Below, one piece after another: positions 8,014 through 17,801 of a stretch of 64,000 nucleotides of DNA. A program made the position numbers and the translations under genes. This DNA is from Candidatus Scalindua sp. SCAELEC01 (lineage in GTDB: Bacteria; Planctomycetota; Brocadiia; Brocadiales; Scalinduaceae), in the NCBI GenBank assembly GCA_004282745.1, contig SHMT01000023.1:1-64000 (forward strand), given 5' to 3'. Below the pieces are notes generated by a model. It was not told the DNA's origin. It made no database searches and saw nothing but the letters and a program-made list of their open reading frames with translations. Position 1 is the stretch's first letter; every line of letters starts with the position of its first letter.

Positions 8014-9624
8014 TTGTTTGATCCGATTAATCTGGAGATATTTAATAACCTATTCTCTTCCCTCTGTGAAGAGATGGGTGTTGTGCTATGCAAATCCTCT
8101 TTTTCTACCAACATCAAGGAGAGGAAAGATTTTTCCTGTGCTCTCTTTGATTGTAGGGGTGAACTTGTTGCACAGGCAGAACATCTACCGGTTCACCTGG
8201 CTTCAATGTCACTATCAGTTAAAGAGGCGATTAAGGCGGTAAAGATGGGGGGAGGTGATTCGGTGATCTTGAATGATCCCTATCGGGGAGGTACACACCT
8301 TCCTGATATAACAGTGGTTACTCCGTTTTTCTCAAAGAGAAGCCGGAAACCAACCTTCTATGTGGCAAACAGGGCCCACCATGCAGATGTAGGGGGGATG
8401 ACCCCGGGATCGATGTGTAATACTACCGAGATTTATCAGGAAGGATTGAGGATCCCACCGGTGAAGATTGTGGAAAGGGGTTCGATAAATGATGAGATCT
8501 TTACGATTATTTCTGCTAACGTGAGGACACCGAGGGAACAACAGTGGGATATCATTGCTCAGATTTCAGCAAATAGAATAGGCAGTGAAAGATTAGGTGA
8601 GTTATGTGATCGGTATGGGTTAAAAGAGGTGGTGAAATATTCTACGGAACTTCAAAACTATTCAGAAAGGGTTATGAGATCGGTAATTCAAGAGATACCT
8701 GATGGAGAATATGAGTTTTGTGATTTCCTTGACAATGATGGCATTTTTGATATACCCGTCAAAATACAAACCAGGATAACGGTGAAAGACAGCAGCATAT
8801 GTGTCGATTTCTCAGGTTCAAGCGGGCAGGTGAAAGGGTGTGTGAATGCTGTGTACGCGGTCACATTGTCCTGTATATTTTACGTCTTTAGGTGCCTGGC
8901 TGATTATGGTATTCCTTCGAATTCAGGGTGCATACGATCAATAAATATTGTTGCTCCTGTCGGTTCAATTGTAAATGCAACACTACCATCTGCTGTATCA
9001 GGAGGAAATGTTGAGACCTCTCAGAGGATTGTTGACGTTATTTTGGGGGCGTTGTCAAAGGCAATTCCGGACAAGATTCCAGCGGGAAGTTGTGGTACGA
9101 TGAACAATCTTACTATTGGTGGTTATGATACGTTCCGGAAACAGGCTTTCACGTACTATGAGACGATTGCGGGTGGTATGGGTGCGAGACCAAACAGAAA
9201 CGGAATAAACGCCATTCAAACCCATATGACAAATACGATGAACACGCCCATAGAGGCAATAGAGCACAATTATCTTTTCAGGATACGTCAATACCAGATT
9301 CGGGAACAATCTGGGGGTGTTGGAAAATTCTGTGGGGGGGATGGCATAGTGAGGGATTTTGAGTTTCTTGGAGATGCTACGGTGACCATACTTTCAGAGA
9401 GAAGGAGGCATCAACCTTATGGCTTACAGGGAGGAGAAGGTGGACAGGTTGGAGAAAATGTATTTATCTCTCAGGGGAAGAAACGTTTACTCCCGTCTAA
9501 GGCCACAGTTATGGCGAAGAGGGGAGATGTATTAAGTATTCGTACACCTGGTGGAGGAGGATATGGTAGGTTGAAACCTGGTGCTACCGGGCGCTTGCGA
9601 GCTGGGAAAGGTACAATTCGATAA
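8014..9624 (+). CDS. hydantoinase B / 5-oxoprolinase-type subunit
   Basis: 536 residues spanning the whole Hydantoinase_B domain (PF02538), which in its known complexes hydrolyses or carboxylates cyclic amides or ketones at the cost of ATP together with a HyuA subunit. Typical stretches are FDPINLEIF at the N-terminus, GELVAQAEHLPVHLASM, NDPYRGGTHLPDI, NRAHHADVGG and the C-terminal GGGGYGR. The start is a TTG; no better start lies upstream in frame and no Shine-Dalgarno is clear. No HyuA gene is adjacent on either side: queE is divergent upstream and a radical SAM gene follows. Substrate unknown. Confidence 0.85.
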   Translation: MFDPINLEIFNNLFSSLCEEMGVVLCKSSFSTNIKERKDFSCALFDCRGELVAQAEHLPVHLASMSLSVKEAIKAVKMGGGDSVILNDPYRGGTHLPDITVVTPFFSKRSRKPTFYVANRAHHADVGGMTPGSMCNTTEIYQEGLRIPPVKIVERGSINDEIFTIISANVRTPREQQWDIIAQISANRIGSERLGELCDRYGLKEVVKYSTELQNYSERVMRSVIQEIPDGEYEFCDFLDNDGIFDIPVKIQTRITVKDSSICVDFSGSSGQVKGCVNAVYAVTLSCIFYVFRCLADYGIPSNSGCIRSINIVAPVGSIVNATLPSAVSGGNVETSQRIVDVILGALSKAIPDKIPAGSCGTMNNLTIGGYDTFRKQAFTYYETIAGGMGARPNRNGINAIQTHMTNTMNTPIEAIEHNYLFRIRQYQIREQSGGVGKFCGGDGIVRDFEFLGDATVTILSERRRHQPYGLQGGEGGQVGENVFISQGKKRLLPSKATVMAKRGDVLSIRTPGGGGYGRLKPGATGRLRAGKGTIR

Positions 9625-9630
9625 AGTGTG

Positions 9631-10725
9631 ATGAAGACTTTTTATCCAAAAAAAATTTTCGTTGAATATGGTATTGCTGATTCTCCTATTACCCTTAGGA
9701 TACTGACTAAATTGCCAGAAGTTCCAATTGAGTATATCGATGATTATCGAAAGATAGCTATTCAGGGTGATACCATTAATGGTGTGTTCAAAGAGAGTAA
9801 AGAGTGTCTGGCACTAGCGGAAAAGAGAGGTGAGATGGTCAAGCAATTCAGGTGCAGGGAGGGTATTAGAGGAGGTACCGAGTATAACATCATTCATGGG
9901 AATAATTGCCTCTTTGATTGTGAGTACTGTTTTCTTCAGAGTTATCTGGGGAATGCGGTGCCCACCGTTTTTGTAAACCACGATGAGATGTTACGTGAAA
10001 TTAGAGACACTATTCTTTCATCTGGGAGAAAAAAGAGCCTGTTTCATGCTGGTGAATTGTGTGACGCGCTGGCCTTTGATGATCTTACGGACCTTTCTCG
10101 CAAACTTGTCTTGCTCTTTTCAGAATTTCCTCAAGCAAGCCTGGAATTAAGGACGAAAACGACAAATATAGACAACGTTATTGATCTCTCCGCTCGTCAA
10201 AAAGCGGGTGAAGGTAATGTTGTCGTCTCATGGACCTTCACTCCCCAGGATTCTATCGATTTGTATGAACACAAAACGCCGTCACTCGATGAACGATTAG
10301 AGGCGGCAGTTAAGGTGCAGAAAGCAGGGTTTCTCATTGGCCTCTGCTTTGACCCCATAATACGTTGTGATGGTTGGTTTCGGAAATATGATGCAATGGT
10401 AACAAAACTATTTAACAGGCTGGATCATACAAAGATCAAGTTTGTCAGCCTGGGTGGTTTTAGATTTCTCTCATCGCTTGCTAACGTAATCAGGGAGAGA
10501 GACCCAAATTCAGACATTTTGTTAGGTGAATTTGTACCGTGCGTTGACGGTAAATATCGCTATTTTAGGCCCCTTAGGGTAGAAATATACCGAAAGCTGT
10601 GGAATCTCATTCGCAAACAGTTCAACGATGAGAAGATATCATTATGTATGGAGTCTCATGAGGTGTGGAATGAGGTGGGAGCGGGTGAGAATACCAAGGC
10701 CAGACTTCCTGATCTCACGGATTAG
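9631..10725 (+). CDS. spore-photoproduct-lyase-like radical SAM protein
   Basis: 364 residues from the ATG at 9631; a GTG three bases earlier is also possible. The cluster motif NNCLFDCEYCFLQ supplies C93, C97 and C100 (CX3CX2C). A further cysteine in GELCDAL lies 44 residues after the last ligand, close to the position of the hydrogen-donor cysteine of SP lyase. These features place it in the SPL family (repair of thymine dimers in spores), but many non-sporulating bacteria carry members of unproven function. It starts three bases after the stop of the hydantoinase-B-like gene, so the two are co-transcribed. Confidence 0.8.
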   Translation: MKTFYPKKIFVEYGIADSPITLRILTKLPEVPIEYIDDYRKIAIQGDTINGVFKESKECLALAEKRGEMVKQFRCREGIRGGTEYNIIHGNNCLFDCEYCFLQSYLGNAVPTVFVNHDEMLREIRDTILSSGRKKSLFHAGELCDALAFDDLTDLSRKLVLLFSEFPQASLELRTKTTNIDNVIDLSARQKAGEGNVVVSWTFTPQDSIDLYEHKTPSLDERLEAAVKVQKAGFLIGLCFDPIIRCDGWFRKYDAMVTKLFNRLDHTKIKFVSLGGFRFLSSLANVIRERDPNSDILLGEFVPCVDGKYRYFRPLRVEIYRKLWNLIRKQFNDEKISLCMESHEVWNEVGAGENTKARLPDLTD

Positions 10726-10793
10726 CATGATACGATAAAACGTTTTTTAATCTTATTCATCATCTTAATCGTAATCAAACAGGAGTTCTGGAT

Positions 10794-12221
10794 TTATTTC
10801 CATCCCCCACCCAGGGCCTGGTACATGGTAACCATTGCATGCATTTGCTGCACTTTCGTTTCAATCAATTCCATTTTAGCCTCCAACGCATCACGTTGGG
10901 TCATTAACACTTCCAGATAATCGGCCCTGGCCGATTTGAACAGCTTATTTGCAAGAGCAATCGACTGGGTAAGCGCCTCCACCTCCTTTTCCTTCATCTC
11001 ATAACTTTTTTTCAGGTTGCTGATCTTTGACAGTGTATTGACAACCTCAATGTAAGCGTTCAGAACAGTGCGTTCATAATTGTAAACAGCTTGTATCTGC
11101 TTTGCATTTGTATTGTAGTAGGCTGCCTTAAGTGCGAGTCTGTTGATCAGGGGCGCCGCCAAATCTCCGACCAAATTATACAGCATGGATTCTGGCCTTA
11201 TTAAATACCTTGGCTCAAATGCCTGATAACCTACGCCCGCAGTAATGTCTAGAGAGGGGTAAAATCTGGCCCTCGCCACCTTCACATCCAGCTTCGCTGC
11301 CGTCAGCTCCAGTTCGGCTTGTTTAATATCAGGGCGGTTGATCAATAATTGTGACGGGATACCGGTATGGATTGTGTCAGGCATCAAATTGTTATAACCC
11401 TGAGAGTTTCGCTGGACAGGCTGAGGGAATCTACCCACCAGAAAGTTGATTCTATTCTCCGTTTCTATGACCTTTTGTTCAATAGTGTACCGATAACTTT
11501 GGTTTTTGAACACCTCTGCTTTAAACTTACGCACTGCCAGTTCGGTGGTTTTCGCTGCTTGTTTCTGTAGCTTTACAACTTTCAGGGCATTTTTTTGGAT
11601 TTCAATGTACTTTTTTACTGCTTCCAGCATGTTATCGAACGCCATCAGTTCGTAATAAGAACTGGCTATTTCGGCAATCAGCTTAGTTACCATGAAATTT
11701 TTTCCTTCAATTGTGGACAGGTACCTCAATGCCGCCGCTCTTTTGGCATTCCGCAGCTTTTTCCAGATATCCACTTCCCATGAAACATTGGCGGATATCA
11801 GATAATCCTGCAGTGTTTCAGGGAATTCCCTATCAGATTTAATATCAAGGTTCTCTTCAACAGCCCCTTCCCTGGTAAACTCGCCTACCTTTTCAGCCCC
11901 GGCTCCCGCTTTAAGTTTGACAAAAGGCAGATACTCCCCTTTTCTCGCTTGCACTTCATTTTTGGTAATAATAATTTCCTGTAAAGTGATATTCAGCTCC
12001 TGGTTATTGTGCAGTGCGGTATCAATCAGGGATATAAGATTGGTATCGGTGAAAAATTCTGTCCAGCTGATCTGTGCGGTATTGGTTGTATCCTGCACAT
12101 CATGATAACTTTCAGGAACGCTGTTTTTTGCTGTTTTCTGTAACAACACAGGTATACAGCCTTTGAATACCAGCGAAATACAGACTATTCCTAAATAATT
12201 CAATATGCTGTTTCTCTTCAT
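10794..12221 (-). CDS. RND efflux outer-membrane factor (TolC/OprM-NodT type)
   Basis: 475 residues. The N-terminus carries a lipoprotein-like signal with C22. Two OEP repeats follow, with long helices rich in A, E, K and Q and conserved features such as LINRPDIKQAELELTAAKLDVKVARA written in shorter form as LINRPDIKQAELEL and ARARFYPSLDITAGVGY. Such proteins form the trimeric outer-membrane channel of an RND pump. It is the last gene of the adaptor-pump-channel set and is separated from the pump gene by 245 bp holding a family B element. Confidence 0.93.
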   Translation of the reverse strand: MKRNSILNYLGIVCISLVFKGCIPVLLQKTAKNSVPESYHDVQDTTNTAQISWTEFFTDTNLISLIDTALHNNQELNITLQEIIITKNEVQARKGEYLPFVKLKAGAGAEKVGEFTREGAVEENLDIKSDREFPETLQDYLISANVSWEVDIWKKLRNAKRAAALRYLSTIEGKNFMVTKLIAEIASSYYELMAFDNMLEAVKKYIEIQKNALKVVKLQKQAAKTTELAVRKFKAEVFKNQSYRYTIEQKVIETENRINFLVGRFPQPVQRNSQGYNNLMPDTIHTGIPSQLLINRPDIKQAELELTAAKLDVKVARARFYPSLDITAGVGYQAFEPRYLIRPESMLYNLVGDLAAPLINRLALKAAYYNTNAKQIQAVYNYERTVLNAYIEVVNTLSKISNLKKSYEMKEKEVEALTQSIALANKLFKSARADYLEVLMTQRDALEAKMELIETKVQQMHAMVTMYQALGGGWK

Positions 12222-12278
12222 AGTATTTAATTTCTTCGAGTACTCTTTTTTTCTTCCCGTAACAATTTTCTTTAATTA

Positions 12279-12424
12279 GTGTTTGAACGAAAACTACCCA
12301 TCTACTACGTTGCTGCAACAATTTCGAAATCCTCAAGTACAATTGTACGTTCCGGTTACGAAATTGTTACGCGCCTTGTACCTGGGCACTTTTCATTCAA
12401 ACACAGGGTTTTCGTTCAGACACT
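12279..12424 (+). repeat. family B element, intact copy B2 inside the RND operon
   Basis: 146 bp, starting GTGTTTGAACGAAAAC and ending TTTTCGTTCAGACACT. It is flanked by the direct repeat AATTA (12274-12278 and 12425-12429), the mark of a 4-5-bp target duplication. The internal arms ACAATTTCG and CGAAATTGT surround a GTACAATTGTAC palindrome. It separates the pump gene from the outer-membrane factor gene. Confidence 0.9.
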
Positions 12425-12466
12425 AATTAGCTTGTTAGCCTTCCGCAGATTTTTTAAGAACTTGTT

Positions 12467-15400
12467 CTAACGTTCTTTTGAATGTGCATCTTCTTCGCTC
12501 AGGCCGGTGGAAAGACCAGAACAAGCGTCGAGATGTTGTACTCTTGATCGTACATATGCTTCGGCAAGGGGTTTGTCGTATTCATCTCTTATGAGTTGGC
12601 GGCCTTCTGCGAGTTTGCCGAATAGGTAATACAATCCGGGAATAACGATTACCCCGAAAACGGTTCCCATAAGCATACCCCCAAGAGAGGAGGAGCCTAT
12701 GGTACGATTACCAATGGCACCGGGACCAGTGGCGATAACCAGGGGTATCAATCCAGCACAAAAAGCAAAGGAGGTCATCAGGATCGGTCGAAAACGAACC
12801 CTCGCGCCTTCTATGGCCGCATCGAGTATGGTCGCTCCCTGTTGATGTTTCTGAACGGCAAATTCCACGATCAGCACGGCATTCTTGGTCAGCAAGCCGA
12901 CCAACATGATCATTCCCACCTGGGAATAAACGTCGTTGGCCAATCCCGTGAGCTTGAGCAGTAAAAACGAACCAAATATTCCAATTGGCAGGGAAAAAAT
13001 AACTGCTAAAGGCAAGAGGAAACTCTCGTACTGTGCAGCAAGCACCAAATAGACAAAAATAAGCACGATAGCAAAGATATAAACCGCTTCATTTCCCCGT
13101 GCGGCTTCATCAAACGAAAGACCTTCCCAGGCGATGTCATACCCCGTTGGCAACGCTTCCTCCGCGACCTCCCGTATCGCTTGTATGGCATCGCCAGTGG
13201 TGTACCCCGATGTGGGAGCCCCCCTGATGGCTGCCGAATTGTATAAGTTGTAACGGGTAATTTCATTGGGGCCCTGTGTTTTTTTGATCTTCATAAATGA
13301 TGAATACGGCACCATCTCATCGGTATTATTTTTTACATACAGGTTCTTTATATCCGATGGGAACCTGCGGTATTCGGGGGCTGCCTGTGTGTAAACTTTG
13401 AAAAAACGGCCAAATCGAATAAATCCTTGCTCATAAGTACTCCCTATCAGAATGTCAAGGTTTTCCATTGCTTTTCCGATAGACACTCCTTTTTGCATAG
13501 CAATTTTGTTGTCTATCTCCAGCTCATATTGAGGATAATTGGCCGCATAAAAGGTAAATAAGCCGGACAGCTCTTTTCGCCTGCGCATGGCGTCCATAAA
13601 TTCACTATTTATTTTTTCAAATTCATGGTAATCCGTAGAATCGGTTTTATCAAGCAGGCGTAGGGAAAAACCGCCTGAAGAACCAAATCCCGGCACAGGA
13701 GGTGGTTCAAAAAACTCTATGATGGCGCCAAGGTCTTTCGCTTTTTCTTCCATTTCCTCTATGATCTCATGAACCGATTGTTCGCGCTCCGACCAGTCCT
13801 TCAGGTTGATCAGACATGTCCCTGCGTTGGAACCCCTTCCTTCGGTCATGATCTCATAACCGGCCAATGAAACAACCGATTCAACACCATCAATTTCTTC
13901 ACAAATTTTTTGCAGTCCTTGGGCTACCTGATTGGTTAATTCCAGAGTGGAGCCCGGAGGGGTTTGTATGATGGCATAGATTGTCCCCTGATCTTCGCCG
14001 GGAACAAATCCTGCCGGAACAACTGTGCTTTCCAGGAATATCCCTGCACCAAATGCCAGCAATATCCCGACAGTGACCAATCTTCTGTTTGCTATTAATT
14101 TCAGCAATCCTACATATCGTCCTGTCAGCTTTTCAAATCCCTTGTTAAAATAGCCGAGCAACCACTTGATCGGTGATTTTTTCCTCGGTTTACCGTGCGT
14201 ATCCTTCAATATGATGGCACACAACACCGGTGTAAGCGTGAGCGCGACAATACCTGAAATAATAATGGAAGCGGCCATCGTAATGGAAAACTGCCGGTAG
14301 AAAACACCTACCGGGCCCGTCATGAAAGCAATAGGGATAAATACCGCTGTCATCACCATAGTAATGGCAATAATGGCGCCACTTATCTCACCCATCACTT
14401 CTTGGGTGGCATTGTATGGCGACAGTTTTTTTTCTTCCATTTTGGCATGTACGGCCTCTACCACCACAATGGCATCGTCAACGACAACACCAATGGCCAG
14501 CACAAGGGCAAATAAGGTGACCAGGTTGATGGAAAGTCCGAAAAGTTGCATGAAAAAGAAGGCGCCAATCAGGGATACCGGAACGGCCAGTGTTGGAATT
14601 AACGTGGAGCGCCAGTCGCCAAGAAAGATAAAGACAACTATGGCTACCAATATAAATGCGTCTCGTAACGTATGCATCACTTGTTCAATAGAGGCATCCA
14701 AAAAATGCGATACATCATAACTGATCTTATAATCCATTTCCGGTGGGAACTCCGCTTTTAATTCTTCCAGTTTTGCCTTTACCTGCTCAATTACATCACT
14801 GGCATTACTGCCGACTGTTTGTTTTAAAACAATTGATGCTGCCGGATGACCGTTAATGCTGGAATAGATGTCAAAAAATTCGCTCCCCAGCTCTACATTG
14901 GCTATATCTTTCAGGTAGAGTATTTCGCCTTCTTCATTGGCCCGAACGATGATATTCCCATATTGTTCCGGATTGTTATACCTTCCCTGGTATGTCAGCA
15001 CATATTCCACCGATTGCGCCTGTATTCCTGAACTTCTCCCTAATCTTCCCGGCCTTCCTATGATGCTTTGCTCCGCCATAGACTCCATCACTTCTTCCGC
15101 CGAGATGTTATATGCCCGCATCCGATCAGGTTTCAACCAGACGCGCATGGCATATTTTCGGCTCCCCAGTATCTTCGCTCTCGCAATGCCTTTAATTCGT
15201 TGTATTTCCGGTATCATTTTGGTATAGGCGTAATTGTAAAGGAACTTTTCATCGGTATCTTTATCTTCACTGTAGAGGTTCACATACATCAACATGCTGG
15301 GTTGTATCGGTGTGATGATAACGCCTTCCCGTTGAACCAGCGGAGGAAGAAGGGGCATTACCTGATCCACCCTTGTTTTCACTCTTATCACCGCTTGATT

Positions 15401-15700
15401 AGGATCAGTGCCGGGTTCAAATACTATCCGGATGGTGGCTTCTCCGGCACTGGTCGCGTCAGATGCTATGTACCTCATTCCCTGGACACCATTGATAGCT
15501 GTTTCCAATGGAATAAGGGTGGACCTAACCAGCACATCTGCGCTGGAGCCCGGATAAGCGATAAAAATATTTACCGATGTGGGAGCGATTGCCGGAAACT
15601 GCGATATAGGAAGCTGTGTTATGGCCAATCCACCCATGAAAACAGTGACGAGCGATATGACAATTGCGAAGATGGGCCTGTGAAGAATTGAACTGAACAT
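12467..15700 (-). CDS. RND multidrug efflux pump, HAE1 (AcrB/MexB) type
   Basis: 1077 residues, a full-length hydrophobic-amphiphilic efflux transporter with twelve membrane segments and two large periplasmic loops. The start MFSSILHRPIFAIVISLVTV matches the family. The proton-relay aspartates are in LAIGVVVDDAIVVVE (D408, D409), and the second-half TM motif GLLTKNAVLIVEFA is intact. HAE1 pumps export drugs, detergents and dyes using proton uptake. It lies 33 bp after the adaptor gene, with which it must be co-transcribed. The C-terminal tail beyond residue 1045 is soluble and not conserved. Confidence 0.96.
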   Translation of the reverse strand: MFSSILHRPIFAIVISLVTVFMGGLAITQLPISQFPAIAPTSVNIFIAYPGSSADVLVRSTLIPLETAINGVQGMRYIASDATSAGEATIRIVFEPGTDPNQAVIRVKTRVDQVMPLLPPLVQREGVIITPIQPSMLMYVNLYSEDKDTDEKFLYNYAYTKMIPEIQRIKGIARAKILGSRKYAMRVWLKPDRMRAYNISAEEVMESMAEQSIIGRPGRLGRSSGIQAQSVEYVLTYQGRYNNPEQYGNIIVRANEEGEILYLKDIANVELGSEFFDIYSSINGHPAASIVLKQTVGSNASDVIEQVKAKLEELKAEFPPEMDYKISYDVSHFLDASIEQVMHTLRDAFILVAIVVFIFLGDWRSTLIPTLAVPVSLIGAFFFMQLFGLSINLVTLFALVLAIGVVVDDAIVVVEAVHAKMEEKKLSPYNATQEVMGEISGAIIAITMVMTAVFIPIAFMTGPVGVFYRQFSITMAASIIISGIVALTLTPVLCAIILKDTHGKPRKKSPIKWLLGYFNKGFEKLTGRYVGLLKLIANRRLVTVGILLAFGAGIFLESTVVPAGFVPGEDQGTIYAIIQTPPGSTLELTNQVAQGLQKICEEIDGVESVVSLAGYEIMTEGRGSNAGTCLINLKDWSEREQSVHEIIEEMEEKAKDLGAIIEFFEPPPVPGFGSSGGFSLRLLDKTDSTDYHEFEKINSEFMDAMRRRKELSGLFTFYAANYPQYELEIDNKIAMQKGVSIGKAMENLDILIGSTYEQGFIRFGRFFKVYTQAAPEYRRFPSDIKNLYVKNNTDEMVPYSSFMKIKKTQGPNEITRYNLYNSAAIRGAPTSGYTTGDAIQAIREVAEEALPTGYDIAWEGLSFDEAARGNEAVYIFAIVLIFVYLVLAAQYESFLLPLAVIFSLPIGIFGSFLLLKLTGLANDVYSQVGMIMLVGLLTKNAVLIVEFAVQKHQQGATILDAAIEGARVRFRPILMTSFAFCAGLIPLVIATGPGAIGNRTIGSSSLGGMLMGTVFGVIVIPGLYYLFGKLAEGRQLIRDEYDKPLAEAYVRSRVQHLDACSGLSTGLSEEDAHSKER

Positions 15701-15733
15701 GATTGCCTTTTTTACCTTTCCTGGGTCCTTACA

Positions 15734-16831
15734 TTATTCCGCGTATAATTCCAGATCAGCCATCACCGAATCAGGCTCCTGAAATTCATAGGTTATTACA
15801 TCCTTATCTCTCACTTTGCGCAAGCCTTCTAAAAGTATCTTATCGCTTTCAGTTAAACCATCTGTCACCACATATATGTGAGGCATTTCTTCACCGATAG
15901 TAATGTGCCTTGATCTTACCACATGGTTTTCATCTATGACAAAAACGTATTTCTTGTCCAGGATCTCAAAGGTGGTTTTCTGCGGGATCAGCAAGGCATT
16001 TGTGAGCAGATCTGTCATTTGGATATTACCTGTTTCTCCGTGCCTTAACAGTCCTTCCGGGTTGGGGAAGGTTGTTCTGAAGGCAATGTTGCCTGTCTCG
16101 TTGTTAAAATCGGCTTCAATGGCGGTAACTACTCCGGGGTATTCAAAAAGCCGATTATTTGCCATCAGTAACTTTACTTCTACCGGGCTGTCGTCTTTTG
16201 TCCTTTTTTTGTAATTTAAATATTCCGCTTCCGGCACATTAAAATACACCCACATTTCACTGTTGTCCGATAAGGTGGTAAGCAGTTCACCTTCTTCCAA
16301 AAGGCTTCCAAGCCTTACACGGAAGCGACCCATCAAACCATCAAAGGGGGCTCTGATCTCCATAAAATCTAAGCGTGCCTGGGCCAATGCCTGTTCAGCC
16401 GTTGCTTTATCTAATCTGGCCTGAGACATTGCCAATTCATTAGGAGATACTACCTTGTTGTCCGCAAGCGACTTTGTATTTAGGTATTCAATCTTTGCCA
16501 TTTCTGCTTCGGCCTGGGCTTTTTGTAATTCGGCCTGCAATATGACGGGCATGATCTGAAACATAAGCTGCCCTTTCTCTACCAACTGTCCTTCATCAAC
16601 AAAAGTCTTCTCTAGGTAGCCTCCTTCGAGTACTCTGAGTTCAATATGTTGTATTGCATGGATTTGACATACGTACTCCCTGGTAATGGAAGTGTCTTTT
16701 CTTGCCGGTCTGGTAACCAGAAATTTGGTTTCTTCTTTTTTATGTTCATGTTTTGTTTCACAGCCTGTATGGCATAGCAGAGCAATCAGGCTTACCGCTA
16801 TGAGCACTCTTTTCATCAATATTTTGGACAT
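15734..16831 (-). CDS. RND periplasmic adaptor (membrane fusion protein)
   Basis: 365 residues, AcrA/MexA-type. An N-terminal signal ending near C24 suggests lipoprotein attachment, though the lipobox is not ideal, and a His/Glu/Lys-rich linker follows. Then come the lipoyl half-motifs around VEKGQLMFQI and APFDGLMGRFRVRLGS with an alpha-hairpin between them (AELQKAQAEAEMAKIEYL), and the beta-barrel. It is the first gene of the efflux operon and bridges pump and channel. No regulator gene is adjacent. Confidence 0.94.
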   Translation of the reverse strand: MSKILMKRVLIAVSLIALLCHTGCETKHEHKKEETKFLVTRPARKDTSITREYVCQIHAIQHIELRVLEGGYLEKTFVDEGQLVEKGQLMFQIMPVILQAELQKAQAEAEMAKIEYLNTKSLADNKVVSPNELAMSQARLDKATAEQALAQARLDFMEIRAPFDGLMGRFRVRLGSLLEEGELLTTLSDNSEMWVYFNVPEAEYLNYKKRTKDDSPVEVKLLMANNRLFEYPGVVTAIEADFNNETGNIAFRTTFPNPEGLLRHGETGNIQMTDLLTNALLIPQKTTFEILDKKYVFVIDENHVVRSRHITIGEEMPHIYVVTDGLTESDKILLEGLRKVRDKDVITYEFQEPDSVMADLELYAE

Positions 16832-17021
16832 TTTATGTGTTTATTATGAAACAGTTAGAAAAATTAAAACGGGTAATTTTCTGCTGAGTTGTTACGCAAA
16901 AAGGGGAGAGAGAGCCTAAAATTGTAAACCTGTTTACATCACCAATGCGTCAACACACGAATGAATCGCTTTAAGCAGCAACGCACATTGATAAAACAGA
17001 ATGCTCCCTATTCAGAAAGAA

Positions 17022-17414
17022 TTATAGTAGGAATACTTCAAAAAGAAGGTAGCAGGCAGGATGGTAACGGTCACAAATCGATAAGGGGGCAGACAGGGAC
17101 GGTAGCGTATTTATCTGATGGGTAAATTGATCTCTGGCGGAACAATATCCCAGAAGAATTCTTTGTTTCTTTTCAGGATCTTCTACCTCCTCCCATTTTT
17201 CAACCAGTAAAGGTGAAAAAGGGAGTTTCAGATGATTACGGTAATCAGCAACAATAGCACTTGAAAAGCCATCTTGATGGGAATCAATCGAAGTCCCACC
17301 TTGCTGATGATTTGACTGAGTCTTAACGGTGCAAGGCTCTGCAAATCCGAAAGAACAGAGAATGCTACTTATAAGGATTAATGAAAGAATTGATCTTGAG
17401 AATTGATTAACCAT
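17022..17414 (-). CDS. small exported protein, function unknown
   Basis: 130 residues that I do not recognise. Residues 1-25 read as a signal peptide (basic start, hydrophobic LSLILISSILCSF, then GFA before the mature chain). The mature part has four cysteines (C28, C91, C113 and C120), which could form disulfides in the periplasm. It is 190 bp upstream of the efflux adaptor on the same strand, with no clear ribosome site. The ORF might be a remnant; coding status is moderately supported by the signal peptide alone. Confidence 0.45.
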   Translation of the reverse strand: MVNQFSRSILSLILISSILCSFGFAEPCTVKTQSNHQQGGTSIDSHQDGFSSAIVADYRNHLKLPFSPLLVEKWEEVEDPEKKQRILLGYCSARDQFTHQINTLPSLSAPLSICDRYHPACYLLFEVFLL

Positions 17415-17801
17415 ACAGACGTAATAGCTTTTTTACCAAAAGGCCAGTAGCGTCCGGTTAGGTTTTTGCGTATTTAATTTATTGTACAAAAACTTGTCAT
17501 TCCCGTAAGTTTCCCGCTTTAAGCGTGCAGGAACAAGCTTTAGCAGGAATCTATGATGAAACGAGTCTCTGGCTCTGGATACCCGATAAAGGTGTTCGGG
17601 TATGACGAAAGCCGCCTAAGCAAAAACCTAACCGGACAACGATGCCATAAGGCAAAAATAATTAATTGATAAAAAATTATTTTTTTGAGATAAATCGATG
17701 ATATTCAAATTATCACTACAAGTCAACTTTATTTTTAGAAAAGTTTCAAAACGAATCGAAAATGCCAGGAATTTGGCAAATACTGTTTAATAGTGAAACT
17801 T
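17415..17801. other. gap between exported protein and glycogen phosphorylase
   Basis: Holds the family A copy A2 (17445-17644). The remaining roughly 150 bases before the phosphorylase stop are AT-rich, and I see no gene or clear terminator in them. Confidence 0.5.
17445..17644 (-). repeat. family A mobile element, copy A2 (inverted)
   Basis: A 200-bp copy in the opposite orientation to A1, A3 and A4, with an interior enlarged by about 34 bp. It is flanked by CCAAAAGGC (17436-17444) and CCATAAGGC (17645-17653), a 9-bp target duplication with one mismatch. The right terminus has decayed relative to the left. Confidence 0.85.

Noticed and set aside
12279-12470. Protein-coding frame shared by family B elements (also at 37825 and 54683)
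   Set aside because: It starts at the first base of the element and is open by chance; differences between copies change amino acids while keeping the palindrome paired.
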